From: an uncultured Sutterella sp.
GTDB taxonomy: Bacteria; Pseudomonadota; Gammaproteobacteria; Burkholderiales; Burkholderiaceae_F
Reading direction: 5' to 3'
Assembly: GCA_934249275.1 (NCBI GenBank)
Contig: CAKQKT010000024.1
Coordinates: 1-18,609, forward strand
DNA: 18,609 bases
This document shows positions 1 through 6,969 of the stretch, piece by piece. A program made the translations under genes and the position numbers. Each line of letters starts with the position of its first letter. Within the stretch, counting starts at the first letter, position 1. Below the pieces are notes generated by a model. That model ran no database searches. It worked only from the letters and a program-made list of their open reading frames with translations, and had not been told where the DNA came from.

Positions 1-832
1 GTTTCACGTCGCAGAACCAGTACATCAAAAGCGAAATGAAGAGCATCGTGATCACGATGATGTCGCGGGAACCGAGGGTGTGGCCGATTTCCTTCTTGAA
101 GAGGAGCATGGCAACAATGAAGACCACGGAGAGGAGGAAGATCACGACGGAGAGCTTGGCACCCTTCGGGAGCGGAGCTTCACGTTCTTCGCTGGAGGTC
201 ATGGCGACGAGGCCGGCCTTCATGCGCTGCTGGAAGATCGGATCCTTTTCGAGGTCAACGCCCTGGAAGGAGGAGATGAGCGAAGCGACGGCGGCGCCGA
301 AGAGGCCGGCCGGCAGAATCACGCAGAGAACCTGGCCAAAGGAGACGCCCATGCCTTCAACGACAACCCACATGGCGGCGGTAGCGGCCGAAATCGGGGA
401 GGCGGAAATGGCGATCTGGGAGGCAACGACGGCGGACGTAAGCGGCTGGGACGGACGAACGCCGTTCTGCTTGGCCACTTCCTGAATAACGTTCAGGATG
501 GACATCGTCGTAAAGCCCGTGCCGGAGAGAATCGTCAGAAGGAAGGCGATAGCCGGAGCGAGGACGTTGATGTACTTCGGATTGGCGCGAAGAACACGGG
601 AGGCAACGCGAACCATGTAGTCCATGCCGCCGGCAACGTGCATGACGGAGCAGGCGAACAGAACGGCCATGATGATGAGGATCACGTCGAGGGGCATGGG
701 ACCCGGCGGGATGCCGAGGCAGAAGACGGCAATAGCCATGCCGAAACCGCCGGCCATGCCGACGCCGATGCCGCCGAGCTTGGCGGCATAGATGATGCAC
801 GCGAATAGCAGTGCAAAGTGAATGTAGACCAT
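1..832 (-). CDS. dcuA: DcuA-type anaerobic C4-dicarboxylate transporter (3' end outside window)
   Basis: This is the N-terminal 277 codons of an inner-membrane carrier of the Dcu family, which exchanges or takes up aspartate, malate, fumarate and succinate during anaerobic growth. The N-terminus has a hydrophobic helix and a glycine-rich KLGGIGVGMAGGFG stretch. It is followed by AGGMDYMVRVASRVLRANPKYI, split here as AGGMDYMV and LRANPKYI, then LTILSGTGF, VRPSQPL and SQIAISASPISAA, all in the order found in E. coli DcuA. The DPIFQQRMKAGL and VVEGMGVSF segments are nearer to DcuA than to DcuB as I remember them. The ATG at 832 is preceded by AAGGAG at about 8 nt. A promoter lies at 910-938 and no FNR palindrome is visible near it. 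The reading frame stays open to the left edge. The family call is firm; DcuA rather than another paralogue is likely but unproven. Confidence 0.9.
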   Translation of the reverse strand, partial: MVYIHFALLFACIIYAAKLGGIGVGMAGGFGMAIAVFCLGIPPGPMPLDVILIIMAVLFACSVMHVAGGMDYMVRVASRVLRANPKYINVLAPAIAFLLTILSGTGFTTMSILNVIQEVAKQNGVRPSQPLTSAVVASQIAISASPISAATAAMWVVVEGMGVSFGQVLCVILPAGLFGAAVASLISSFQGVDLEKDPIFQQRMKAGLVAMTSSEEREAPLPKGAKLSVVIFLLSVVFIVAMLLFKKEIGHTLGSRDIIVITMLFISLLMYWFCDVK

Positions 833-909
833 ATGATCTCCTTTGGCTTAAAGACCCAGCGGCCTCGCAAGAGGTCAGGAGGGACCTGTAACTTTTGTTT
901 ACGGAGCGA

Positions 910-938
910 AATTTAATCGACTTGTCTCTTCTAGTCAA
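910..938 (-). promoter_or_regulatory. Sigma70-type promoter of dcuA
   Basis: On the minus strand a TTGACT -35 box (933-938) and a TAAATT -10 box (910-915) are separated by exactly 17 nt. This gives a leader of about 70 nt before the dcuA ATG, containing two short stem-loops (GGTC/GACC and CCTC/GAGG) just ahead of the ribosome site. It was found by eye and has no experimental support. Confidence 0.55.
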
Positions 939-1390
939 CGGGGTTAACCGCAGGAAAAGCCTCTTTTTTCTGTCTTTGAGGGAAAACGATCCTTGGGGTT
1001 TTCCTGTAGGAAGAATGCGGCATCCTTAGTCATTTTCATTGAACGACAGGGAAATCGAAGAGGTCATCGGTGCGTCTGGAAGGCTCTTTCGGGAGGTGTT
1101 GAGACCATCGGTATTTTCCCGTAAGTGAGATATAAAGGCTACGGATAAACGCTAGGTTTCGCTGTGTTTATATCTCATGACTGCAGTGCATGAGAGACGT
1201 CGTTCCAATCAAGCTGTTGTCCAAAATCTAAAATTACGTAAAAATACGGAGTTTTTGTGAAAAGTTTATTGCCGCCGTCTTGGTTACAGCTTGTTACATG
1301 CGGTATCGGAAAACTGTCTCTTCAGACGTCATGATTGAATATGCGGTTCGGCTGCGGGTGCGCCGGACGCATCAATTCAAGGAGCAGAAA
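939..1390. other. Non-coding divergent gap between dcuA and mdaB
   Basis: No convincing gene lies in this stretch, which is visibly more A+T-rich than the flanking genes. It holds a GGTTAACC palindrome (942-949), a 7-bp stem-loop GGAAAAC/GTTTTCC (981-987 and 998-1004), the inverted-repeat cluster at 1126-1194, and two GTTACA copies exactly 10 bp apart (1283-1288 and 1293-1298) about 100 nt upstream of mdaB. A weak promoter candidate for mdaB is TTGTCC, 16 nt, TAAAAA near 1218-1245. An open frame extending upstream from mdaB to 1280 is probably leader, because the good ribosome site lies at 1391. Confidence 0.5.
1126..1194. promoter_or_regulatory. Inverted-repeat cluster, possible operator
   Basis: TGAGATATAAA (1126-1136) is repeated as its exact reverse complement TTTATATCTCA (1167-1177), 11 bp per arm with 30 nt between. 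The arm centres are 41 bp apart, about four helical turns. The right arm runs into a second near-palindrome, CTCATG(A)CTGCAG(TG)CATGAG at 1174-1194. Two sites in phase suit a looping or dimer-pair regulator, or a cruciform. No regulator is assigned. Confidence 0.4.
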
Positions 1391-1978
1391 ATGACAAAAC
1401 ATGCGCTCATCATCGACGCAGGCTGCAAGTTCGGCGGCCGCGGCGGTAGTCTCAACCATGCCTTTGCGGACCTCGCCGCAAAGACGCTCGAGTCGATCGG
1501 CTGGACGGCCGAGATCACGCGCCTGGACGACGGCTGGAATACGCCGGAGGAGGCGGCCAAGGTCCTGAAGGCGGACCTTCTCATTGTTCAGACGCCGGGC
1601 TGGTGGATGTCGACGCCCTGGCAGTTCAAGAAGTATGAGGACGAAGTCTTCTGCGATCCTCAGATCGGCGCTATGGACGGGCGTTCGCGCAATGATCCGA
1701 CGAAGCTCTACGGGACGGGCGGGACGCTCACGGACAAGCACTACCTTCTGTCGAGCACCTGGAATGCGCCGCTTGAGGCCTTTACGGATCCCAAGCAGCA
1801 TTTCGGAGGTGTCGGCATCGACGGCGTCTTCCTGCCCATCCATGCCACGATGAAGTTCCTGGGCGTGAAGCCGCTCGCCTCTTTCATGGCGAACGACGTC
1901 ATCAAGGCGCCGCAGCTTGATGTAGATTTCAAGCGCTTCGTCGAGCACCTGAAGGCCGAAGTGGCGAAGATTTCCTGA
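1391..1978 (+). CDS. mdaB: NAD(P)H-dependent quinone reductase of the MdaB family
   Basis: This 195-aa flavodoxin-fold oxidoreductase matches E. coli MdaB (193 aa) along its whole length. MdaB is a cytosolic FAD enzyme that reduces quinones by two electrons from NADPH and limits oxidative stress. Diagnostic blocks are LLIVQTPGWWMSTPWQFKKY with the flavin-site tryptophans (about residues 60-80), DGRSRNDPTKLYGTGG, LSSTWNAPLEAFTD, FGGVGIDGVFLPIH and FMANDVIKAP. The ATG at 1391 was chosen because AAGGAG sits 8-9 nt upstream and because it gives the family's usual N-terminus; an in-frame extension to 1280 has no family counterpart. The gene is monocistronic, divergent from dcuA and convergent with the TetR gene, with which it shares a terminator. 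Confidence 0.92.
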   Translation: MTKHALIIDAGCKFGGRGGSLNHAFADLAAKTLESIGWTAEITRLDDGWNTPEEAAKVLKADLLIVQTPGWWMSTPWQFKKYEDEVFCDPQIGAMDGRSRNDPTKLYGTGGTLTDKHYLLSSTWNAPLEAFTDPKQHFGGVGIDGVFLPIHATMKFLGVKPLASFMANDVIKAPQLDVDFKRFVEHLKAEVAKIS

Positions 1979-2002
1979 CGCATTTTCCGCCTGATCAAAA
2001 GG

Positions 2003-2040
2003 AAGGCGCCGAATCCCGATGATGACGGGACCGGCGCCTT
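2003..2040. terminator. Bidirectional hairpin terminator between mdaB and tetR
   Basis: AAGGCGCCG (2003-2011) pairs with CGGCGCCTT (2032-2040). An inner stem TCCCG/CGGGA (2014-2018 and 2026-2030) closes a 7-nt loop. Short pyrimidine-rich runs follow on both strands. It lies between two convergent genes, so it probably ends both transcripts. Confidence 0.7.
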
Positions 2041-2063
2041 TCGCGTCTTTGGCGGGCTACGGA

Positions 2064-2744
2064 TTACTTCGCTTCGGGCCAGCGCTCTGCGATCCAGGCG
2101 GTCATGATGTCGGCGCAGCGAACGGCGGCCGTTTCGATTTCCTCGCGGGTCACCTTGGTGTGCGGCGTGCAGAGAACGCGCATGAGAAGCGGGCCGCGCA
2201 GCATTTCGATGTGGCGGGAGGCGATCTCCTCAAGCTCCTCGATCGGAGCGTCGATGTGGTTCTGAAGAACCTTGGCAAAGCACTTGTAGGTCTTTTCAAC
2301 GCCTTCGCGATAGAAGAACTCGCCGATGTCGCGGCGGCTGTTGGACTGGGAGAAGACGAGGCGGCAGCCGCCGATGGCGCGCTCGGTGAACATGCCCGAG
2401 AGGAAGATGCGCCCGAAGGCTTCGAATTCCTCGCGAAGCGTGCGGCCGTGATGGTAGTCGCTGATGTAGGCCTGATAGACGTCGTCGGCCATCATCTTGA
2501 GGGCTGCGAGAAAGAGGCCCTCCTTGTTGCCGTAGACCTGATAGATGACGGTGCGGGAGCCCCCCGAGCGATCGATGATCTTGCTGAGCGACGCGCCGTC
2601 GTAGCCGTACTCGATGAAGACGTCGATGGCGCATTGAAGAAGTTCGTCCGCACGATGGCGGCCTCGGATGGTTTTCGGGAGGTTGTCGGTCATGTTGATG
2701 GTTGCGGCGGCCTGAAAACGGCCTTGTTTTTGGTCTGAATTCAT
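2064..2744 (-). CDS. TetR/AcrR family transcriptional regulator
   Basis: This 226-aa protein has a typical TetR N-terminal DNA-binding domain. Helix 1 is near residues 31-46 (ADELLQCAIDVFIEYGYDG), the helix-turn-helix spans about 51-72 (LSKIIDRSGGSRTVIYQVYG), and the signature YGNKEGLF lies at 71-78. The remaining 150 residues form the ligand-binding and dimer domain, whose ligand cannot be read from sequence. The start at 2744 has a modest AGG about 9 nt upstream; an internal ATG at 2693 has no ribosome site but would give a more usual N-terminus. The gene faces away from the M20 amidohydrolase across a 342-nt gap, so it may control that gene, itself or both. A candidate operator lies at 2755-2780. 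Confidence 0.9.
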   Translation of the reverse strand: MNSDQKQGRFQAAATINMTDNLPKTIRGRHRADELLQCAIDVFIEYGYDGASLSKIIDRSGGSRTVIYQVYGNKEGLFLAALKMMADDVYQAYISDYHHGRTLREEFEAFGRIFLSGMFTERAIGGCRLVFSQSNSRRDIGEFFYREGVEKTYKCFAKVLQNHIDAPIEELEEIASRHIEMLRGPLLMRVLCTPHTKVTREEIETAAVRCADIMTAWIAERWPEAK

Positions 2745-2754
2745 GCATTCTACC

Positions 2755-2780
2755 TGAGGCGCGCAAAGCGTAATGCCTCA
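2755..2780. promoter_or_regulatory. Candidate TetR-type operator
   Basis: TGAGGC (2755-2760) and GCCTCA (2775-2780) form the ends of a 26-bp inverted repeat whose interior (GCGCAAAGCG) is also partly symmetric. It ends 11 bp from the TetR start, where autoregulatory operators of this family often lie. Confidence 0.35.
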
Positions 2781-2820
2781 AGCTCATGGTCTTTAGGCTC
2801 GGGACTGCCTGGGCAGGACG

Positions 2821-2854
2821 GATCCCGGAAAACCGGATCGCGTTTTTTCGCGAT
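2821..2854. repeat. Two overlapping, mutually exclusive hairpins
   Basis: The first hairpin runs 2821-2839: GATC-CCGG, an AAAA loop, then CCGG-ATC with one bulged C. The second runs 2837-2854: a perfect ATCGCG / T6 loop / CGCGAT. They share the ATC at 2837-2839, so only one can form fully. The rest of the gap to 3086 is ordinary A+T-richer leader for the M20 gene, with no clear promoter found. Confidence 0.35.
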
Positions 2855-3086
2855 GTGAAATGCCTGATCGTGCTTGAGTGATGTCAAATAAAGATCTGCT
2901 CGCGCTGTCTCATTGCGACAGACGATACTCAGCCTGAAAGACGTTTGCTGTATATTGAAAAAATTGCCGTACCGCCTTTGCCCGGCCTCTCACAATGAAA
3001 TCCGGACTGCACGGCAATCATTCCCCAAAAAAAGCAATGAATCACAGGCAAGCGATGCATACGCCATCCTTGCAAAGGAGAAATCA

Positions 3087-4286
3087 ATGTCTCTGCTTCT
3101 TCAGGACCGTCTTCTGCCCGGCGTAGCCGAGCTCGCGCCCGAACTCGTCGAAATTCGCCGCGACCTGCACGCTCATCCGGAACTCGGTTTTGACACCGAA
3201 CGCACGGTCGGCGTCATATGCGACTTCTACAAGAAGTGCGGCATCACGAAGGTCGATGCCGACCTCGTGAAGGGCTGCGTCGTTGTCGTGATCGACGGCA
3301 ACCGTCCGGGCCACACCATTGCCGTTCGCGCCGACATGGACGCGCTGCCGATGAACGACGGCTGCGGCAAGCCCTGGGCGAGCACGGTCCCGGGCCGCGG
3401 CCACTGCTGCGGCCATGACGGCCACACGACGTGGCTTCTCGGCGCTGCCCGCTGGCTCTTCGAGCACAACGACTTCCCGGGCCGCGTGGTGATCGTTCAC
3501 CAGGCCGCCGAAGAGTCCTGCGGCGGCGCCAAGGCTCTCGTCGAAGCCGGCCTCATTGAAAAGTACGGCATCGAGGAAATCTACGGCGGCCATACCGAAC
3601 CGAATCTTCCCAAGGGCGTCTTCGGCTTCAAGCCGGGTCCGCTTCAGGCTGCGAGCGACGACCTCTTCATCACGCTTCGCGGCAAGGGCACCCACGGCGG
3701 CCGTCCGCACCTCGGCGTCGACCCGATTCCGGTCGCCGCCCAGATCATCACGGCGCTCCAGACCATCGTCTCCCGCAAGGTCGATCCGATCGAATCCGCC
3801 GTCGTCTCCGTCTGCTCGATCAACTGCGGCAAGTGGGAGGCCAACAACGTCGTTCAGTCCGAATTGAAGATGAGCGGCACGGTCCGCACCTTCCTTCCCG
3901 AAATCCGCGATCTGACCGAAAAGAGCATCCGCGCCATGGTGACGGGCATCGCCGAAGCCAACGGCTGCGAGGTCGACTGCGCCTACAACCGCATGATCGG
4001 CTCCGTCATCAACGGCGAAGAGCAGACGATGGGCGCCTTTGAGGCCACGAAGGCGCTGCTCGGCGACGATCAGGCCCGCATCATCCGTCCCTTCATGTCG
4101 AGCGAAGACTTCTCCGTTTATCTCGACCGCGTGCCGGGCGCGATCATCCGCGTGGGCATCCGCGACGACGAGCATCAGGTCTCGCTCCACAACCAGCAGA
4201 TGGACTTCAACGACGAAGTCCTCCCGGCTGCCGTGAGCGTCGTGGCCAACATGGCCGTCAAGCGTCTTGAGGCTCTCGCCGCCTAA
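3087..4286 (+). CDS. M20 family amidohydrolase (M20D, hippurate/N-acyl-amino-acid hydrolase type)
   Basis: This 399-aa zinc-dependent hydrolase probably cleaves N-acyl or amide-linked amino acids in the cytoplasm; the exact substrate is unknown. Motifs in order are RRDLHAHPELGF (24-35), RADMDALP (81-88), the metal-binding CGHDGHT (108-114), catalytic glutamates in HQAAEES (E142/E143), the metal histidine in GGHTEP (H169), GKGTHGGRPH in the dimerisation domain, MSSEDFS near the C-terminus and SLHNQQMDFNDE. The family's usual QPAEE is QAAEE here. The ATG at 3087 follows AAAGGAG at a good distance; the frame is open back to 2913, but that extension does not resemble the family. The gene is alone, divergent from the TetR gene, with a strong terminator at 4311-4347. 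Confidence 0.9.
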   Translation: MSLLLQDRLLPGVAELAPELVEIRRDLHAHPELGFDTERTVGVICDFYKKCGITKVDADLVKGCVVVVIDGNRPGHTIAVRADMDALPMNDGCGKPWASTVPGRGHCCGHDGHTTWLLGAARWLFEHNDFPGRVVIVHQAAEESCGGAKALVEAGLIEKYGIEEIYGGHTEPNLPKGVFGFKPGPLQAASDDLFITLRGKGTHGGRPHLGVDPIPVAAQIITALQTIVSRKVDPIESAVVSVCSINCGKWEANNVVQSELKMSGTVRTFLPEIRDLTEKSIRAMVTGIAEANGCEVDCAYNRMIGSVINGEEQTMGAFEATKALLGDDQARIIRPFMSSEDFSVYLDRVPGAIIRVGIRDDEHQVSLHNQQMDFNDEVLPAAVSVVANMAVKRLEALAA

Positions 4287-4310
4287 AACGGACTTTTCAA
4301 GCCAATGACG

Positions 4311-4347
4311 ACGGGGCGCTCTCCTTCAAGGAGAACGCCCCGTTTTT
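4311..4347 (+). terminator. Rho-independent terminator of the M20 gene
   Basis: ACGGGGCG (4311-4318) pairs with CGCCCCGT (4336-4343), and an inner CTCCTT/AAGGAG stem (4321-4326 and 4328-4333) extends it. A run of five T follows. The convergent AEC gene ends only 23 nt beyond. Confidence 0.85.
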
Positions 4348-4369
4348 GATGGTGCCCGCGTTGGTGCGA

Positions 4370-5332
4370 TTATACAAAGTGCACGATGAAGAGCATGACG
4401 GGCAGGGCCGGAATGATGCCGAGGGTCGTGACGCCGATGGCTCGCGAGGCGAACTGCTCGTCGCCGCCGTAGCTGCGGGCGAGGACGGCGATCACCGACG
4501 AGACGGGCAGGGCGGACGCGGCCACGAAGACCTTGCGCATGATGGGCTCAAGGTCGAACGGAATCGTCACGAGGTACATGACGAGCGGCCGGATCACGAA
4601 GCACGAGAGCAGAACGAAGATGAGCTCCTTGGGCAGGCGCTTCATTTCGGACACGCCGATTTTATAAATCGTCATGCCGATGAAGAAGAGCGCAAGCGGC
4701 GACGTGACTGAGCCGAAGTTCTTCACGGTCGAAGCGACGAACTGCGGAATCGGAACGGCGAACACAATGACGATGATGCCGGCGATGAAGGAGAGAAGCG
4801 GCGGCGAGAAGAGCATTTTGAGGCTCTTCATTGAGACGAGCTTCGGACGTTCGCCGCCCGTCTTCGCCACGCCGTCGAGCTGAATGGCGTAAAGGCCGGC
4901 CGTCCAGATGAAAACGCAGTTGGCGAAGAAATAGACAAGAAGATAGGGAATGCCGGCCTCGCCGAAGAGCGCGGCCGTCATCGGAACGCCCACGAAGAGC
5001 ACGGTCGATCCGGTGAAGGCGGCCGTGAAAGTGCCGGCGAGCTCCTTTCGGACAAGCCCGAGCCTGATGAGCGCAAGAGAAATGAGAAGATTGAGGCCGA
5101 CCGTCACGAAAGGCAGCCACGCCATGCCGAGAAGCTCGATGAGCTGGTCGTGCGTGAACTTCGTGGTCACCGAGCTGAAGAGAAAGCACGGAATCGAAAG
5201 ATTCACGATCTTCGCCGCGGTGTTGCGGCCCGTGTCGTCAAGCTTGCCGGTTTTGGCGGCAAGCCAGCCGATGGCTGCCGTCAGAACGAGCACGAGCACG
5301 TTGGAGAGCGTGTGAAGGAGTGCGTCTGACAT
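4370..5332 (-). CDS. AEC family permease (auxin efflux carrier type)
   Basis: This 320-aa inner-membrane protein has about ten hydrophobic helices arranged as two five-helix halves around a charged central loop (about residues 150-170, with DGVAKTGGERPK). Family hallmarks are the N-terminal NVLVLVLTAAIGWLAAKTG, IVNLSIPCFLFSSV, the FTGSTVLFVGVPMTAALFGE block (the N/TxxFxGxP motif of AEC proteins), PLALFFIGMTI, and the C-terminal SSVIAVLARSYGGD. Bacterial members carry malate, malonate or other organic anions; the substrate here cannot be told. No good Shine-Dalgarno precedes the ATG at 5332, so the start is only fairly sure. It is divergent from paeA and convergent with the M20 gene. Confidence 0.88.
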   Translation of the reverse strand: MSDALLHTLSNVLVLVLTAAIGWLAAKTGKLDDTGRNTAAKIVNLSIPCFLFSSVTTKFTHDQLIELLGMAWLPFVTVGLNLLISLALIRLGLVRKELAGTFTAAFTGSTVLFVGVPMTAALFGEAGIPYLLVYFFANCVFIWTAGLYAIQLDGVAKTGGERPKLVSMKSLKMLFSPPLLSFIAGIIVIVFAVPIPQFVASTVKNFGSVTSPLALFFIGMTIYKIGVSEMKRLPKELIFVLLSCFVIRPLVMYLVTIPFDLEPIMRKVFVAASALPVSSVIAVLARSYGGDEQFASRAIGVTTLGIIPALPVMLFIVHFV

Positions 5333-5391
5333 GATATTGGCGAAAGTCCGAAGAAAGGAGAAATCCGGTCAGAGAATTGTATCAGCGGGAC

Positions 5392-5543
5392 ACCACTAGT
5401 GGTTCGCCAACGCGAATCGCTGTGGCGCAAAGCATTCTGGCGTACAGGCGTTTCATGCGCCGAATTTTGGGATTCAGGCATGCCTCGAGGAAAGTTTTTT
5501 AAGGCTGAAGTAAAATTACAGATTGGCGTTTAAATGCGCCACA
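5392..5543. promoter_or_regulatory. Palindrome and spaced inverted repeats between AEC gene and paeA
   Basis: A perfect 12-bp palindrome ACCACTAGTGGT lies at 5392-5403, 60 nt upstream of the AEC start. TGTGGCGCA (5421-5429) recurs in inverted form as TGCGCCACA (5535-5543), and a third shorter copy TGCGCC lies at 5456-5461. These are candidate protein-binding sites in a 242-nt divergent gap. No convincing -35/-10 pair was seen. Confidence 0.3.
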
Positions 5544-5574
5544 GTCATCGCACACACATCAGGAAACTTCGGTC

Positions 5575-6960
5575 ATGCTCACGCAGCTCGTCCTCATCAC
5601 GCTACTCATCATCTGCGCGGCGTACTTCGCCATGTCGGAAATCGCGCTTGCCGGCTCTCGAAAGGTCAGGCTCGAACGGATGGCAGAAGACGGGGATCAT
5701 CGCGCGCAGCTCGTCATCAACCTGAAGGATAATCCGGGCTATTTCTTCTCCGTCGTTCAGGTCGGCATCAATGCCGTCGCCATTCTGGGCGGCGTGGTCG
5801 GCGAGGCGGTGTTTACGGACGTCTTTGCGGCGGGCCTGCAGTACGTCGTGCCGCCCGAAGCGCTGACGCCCGTTTCGTTCTTCTGCTCCTTCCTGCTCGT
5901 CACGATTCTCTTCGTGATGTTTGCGGACCTCATCCCGAAGCGCGTTGCCATGAGCTGCCCCGAAAAGGTGGCCGTCTGCTGCATTCGCCCGATGGTCGCG
6001 CTCATCATGATCCTCAAGCCGCTCGTCTGGATTCTGACGGCCCTTGCCAACGGGATCATGCGCATGTTGCGCGTGCCGCTCAAGAATCAGGACCAGATCA
6101 CCAACGAGGACGTGATTGCAACGGTGGAGGCGGGCGCCAAGGCCGGCGTCATCGCGCCGCTCGAGCACACCGCCATCACGAACATGATGGGGCTTGAAAA
6201 CCATTTGGTGCCGAGCGCCATGACGGCTCGCGACAGCATCATCTACTTCATGCTCGACGAATCCGACGAGAGCATCCGCGAAAAGATCTCGATGACGCCG
6301 CACAACAAGTTCCTGGTGGTCGACGGCGACATCGACCATGTGGCGGGCGTCGTCGACGGCAAGCAGCTTCTCAAGCTCTACGCCGACGGCGAAACCCTTT
6401 CGATCCAGAAGCCCGGCATCGTCCAGCCCATCATCACGATTCCAGACTCCCTGACGCTCACGGAAACGCTCGATCTCTTCAAGAAGGAGAGTTCCGACTT
6501 CGCGGTCGTCATCAACGAATACGGCCTGACGGTCGGCATCATTACCCTGAAGGACATCCTCTGGCCTGTGATGGGCAACTACGACGTCTGGGCGGACGAT
6601 CAGCTCCTCGTCGAGCGCGCCGACGGCACCTGGCTCGTTGACGGCTCGACGCCGGTCGACGACATCGAGCGCGAGTTCGGCATAGAAAGCATGCCCGAAG
6701 AGGAAACCTACGAAACGGTCGCGGGCTTCATCATGTACATGCTTCGCCGCGTGCCCAAGCGCGGAGACTTCGTCGAGTACGAGGGCTACCGCTTCGAGGT
6801 CACCAACATGGACGGCTTCCACATCGACCAGGTGCTCATGCGCCGCGCCGATCATCATGCCAAGCATGCCGAAAAGGCCGAAAAGACGGACAAGACCGCC
6901 GAGGGCGGTGCCGAAGCGGCTCAGGCCGGCGATGCCGTCAAGCCGGGCGGAAACAGGTAA
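5575..6960 (+). CDS. paeA: PaeA/YtfL-type CNNM-CBS-CorC membrane protein (putative polyamine exporter)
   Basis: This 461-aa UPF0053 protein has a CNNM/DUF21 membrane domain (about residues 1-195, four hydrophobic segments, AYFAMSEIALAGSRKVRLE at the start). A CBS pair follows (about 205-335), then a CorC_HlyC domain (about 340-430, with LVDGSTPVDDIEREFG and VPKRGDFVEYEGYRFEV). Blocks such as NPGYFFSVVQVGINAVAILG, FADLIPKR and NEYGLTVGIITLKD match E. coli YtfL, renamed PaeA, a cadaverine/putrescine exporter. Other members of the superfamily handle magnesium or cobalt. The C-terminal 35 residues are a low-complexity Lys/Glu/Ala tail. The start at 5575 has a weak AGGAAAC upstream. The next gene begins 9 nt after the stop, so the two are probably co-transcribed. 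Confidence 0.85.
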   Translation: MLTQLVLITLLIICAAYFAMSEIALAGSRKVRLERMAEDGDHRAQLVINLKDNPGYFFSVVQVGINAVAILGGVVGEAVFTDVFAAGLQYVVPPEALTPVSFFCSFLLVTILFVMFADLIPKRVAMSCPEKVAVCCIRPMVALIMILKPLVWILTALANGIMRMLRVPLKNQDQITNEDVIATVEAGAKAGVIAPLEHTAITNMMGLENHLVPSAMTARDSIIYFMLDESDESIREKISMTPHNKFLVVDGDIDHVAGVVDGKQLLKLYADGETLSIQKPGIVQPIITIPDSLTLTETLDLFKKESSDFAVVINEYGLTVGIITLKDILWPVMGNYDVWADDQLLVERADGTWLVDGSTPVDDIEREFGIESMPEEETYETVAGFIMYMLRRVPKRGDFVEYEGYRFEVTNMDGFHIDQVLMRRADHHAKHAEKAEKTDKTAEGGAEAAQAGDAVKPGGNR

Positions 6961-6969
6961 GCCCGTCCG

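Noticed and set aside
80..808. 242-codon plus-strand frame at the left edge
   Set aside because: His/Asp/Gly-rich antisense of the dcuA-type carrier.
833..1000. FNR box for the anaerobic dicarboxylate carrier
   Set aside because: No TTGAT-N4-ATCAA sequence or near match is visible near the predicted dcuA promoter.
2913..3086. 58-codon N-terminal extension of the M20 hydrolase
   Set aside because: The segment does not resemble the family, is A+T-rich like leader DNA, and a good ribosome site marks the start at 3087.
3084..4190. 368-codon minus-strand open frame opposite the M20 gene
   Set aside because: It is the antisense of a clear M20 hydrolase and resembles no known protein.
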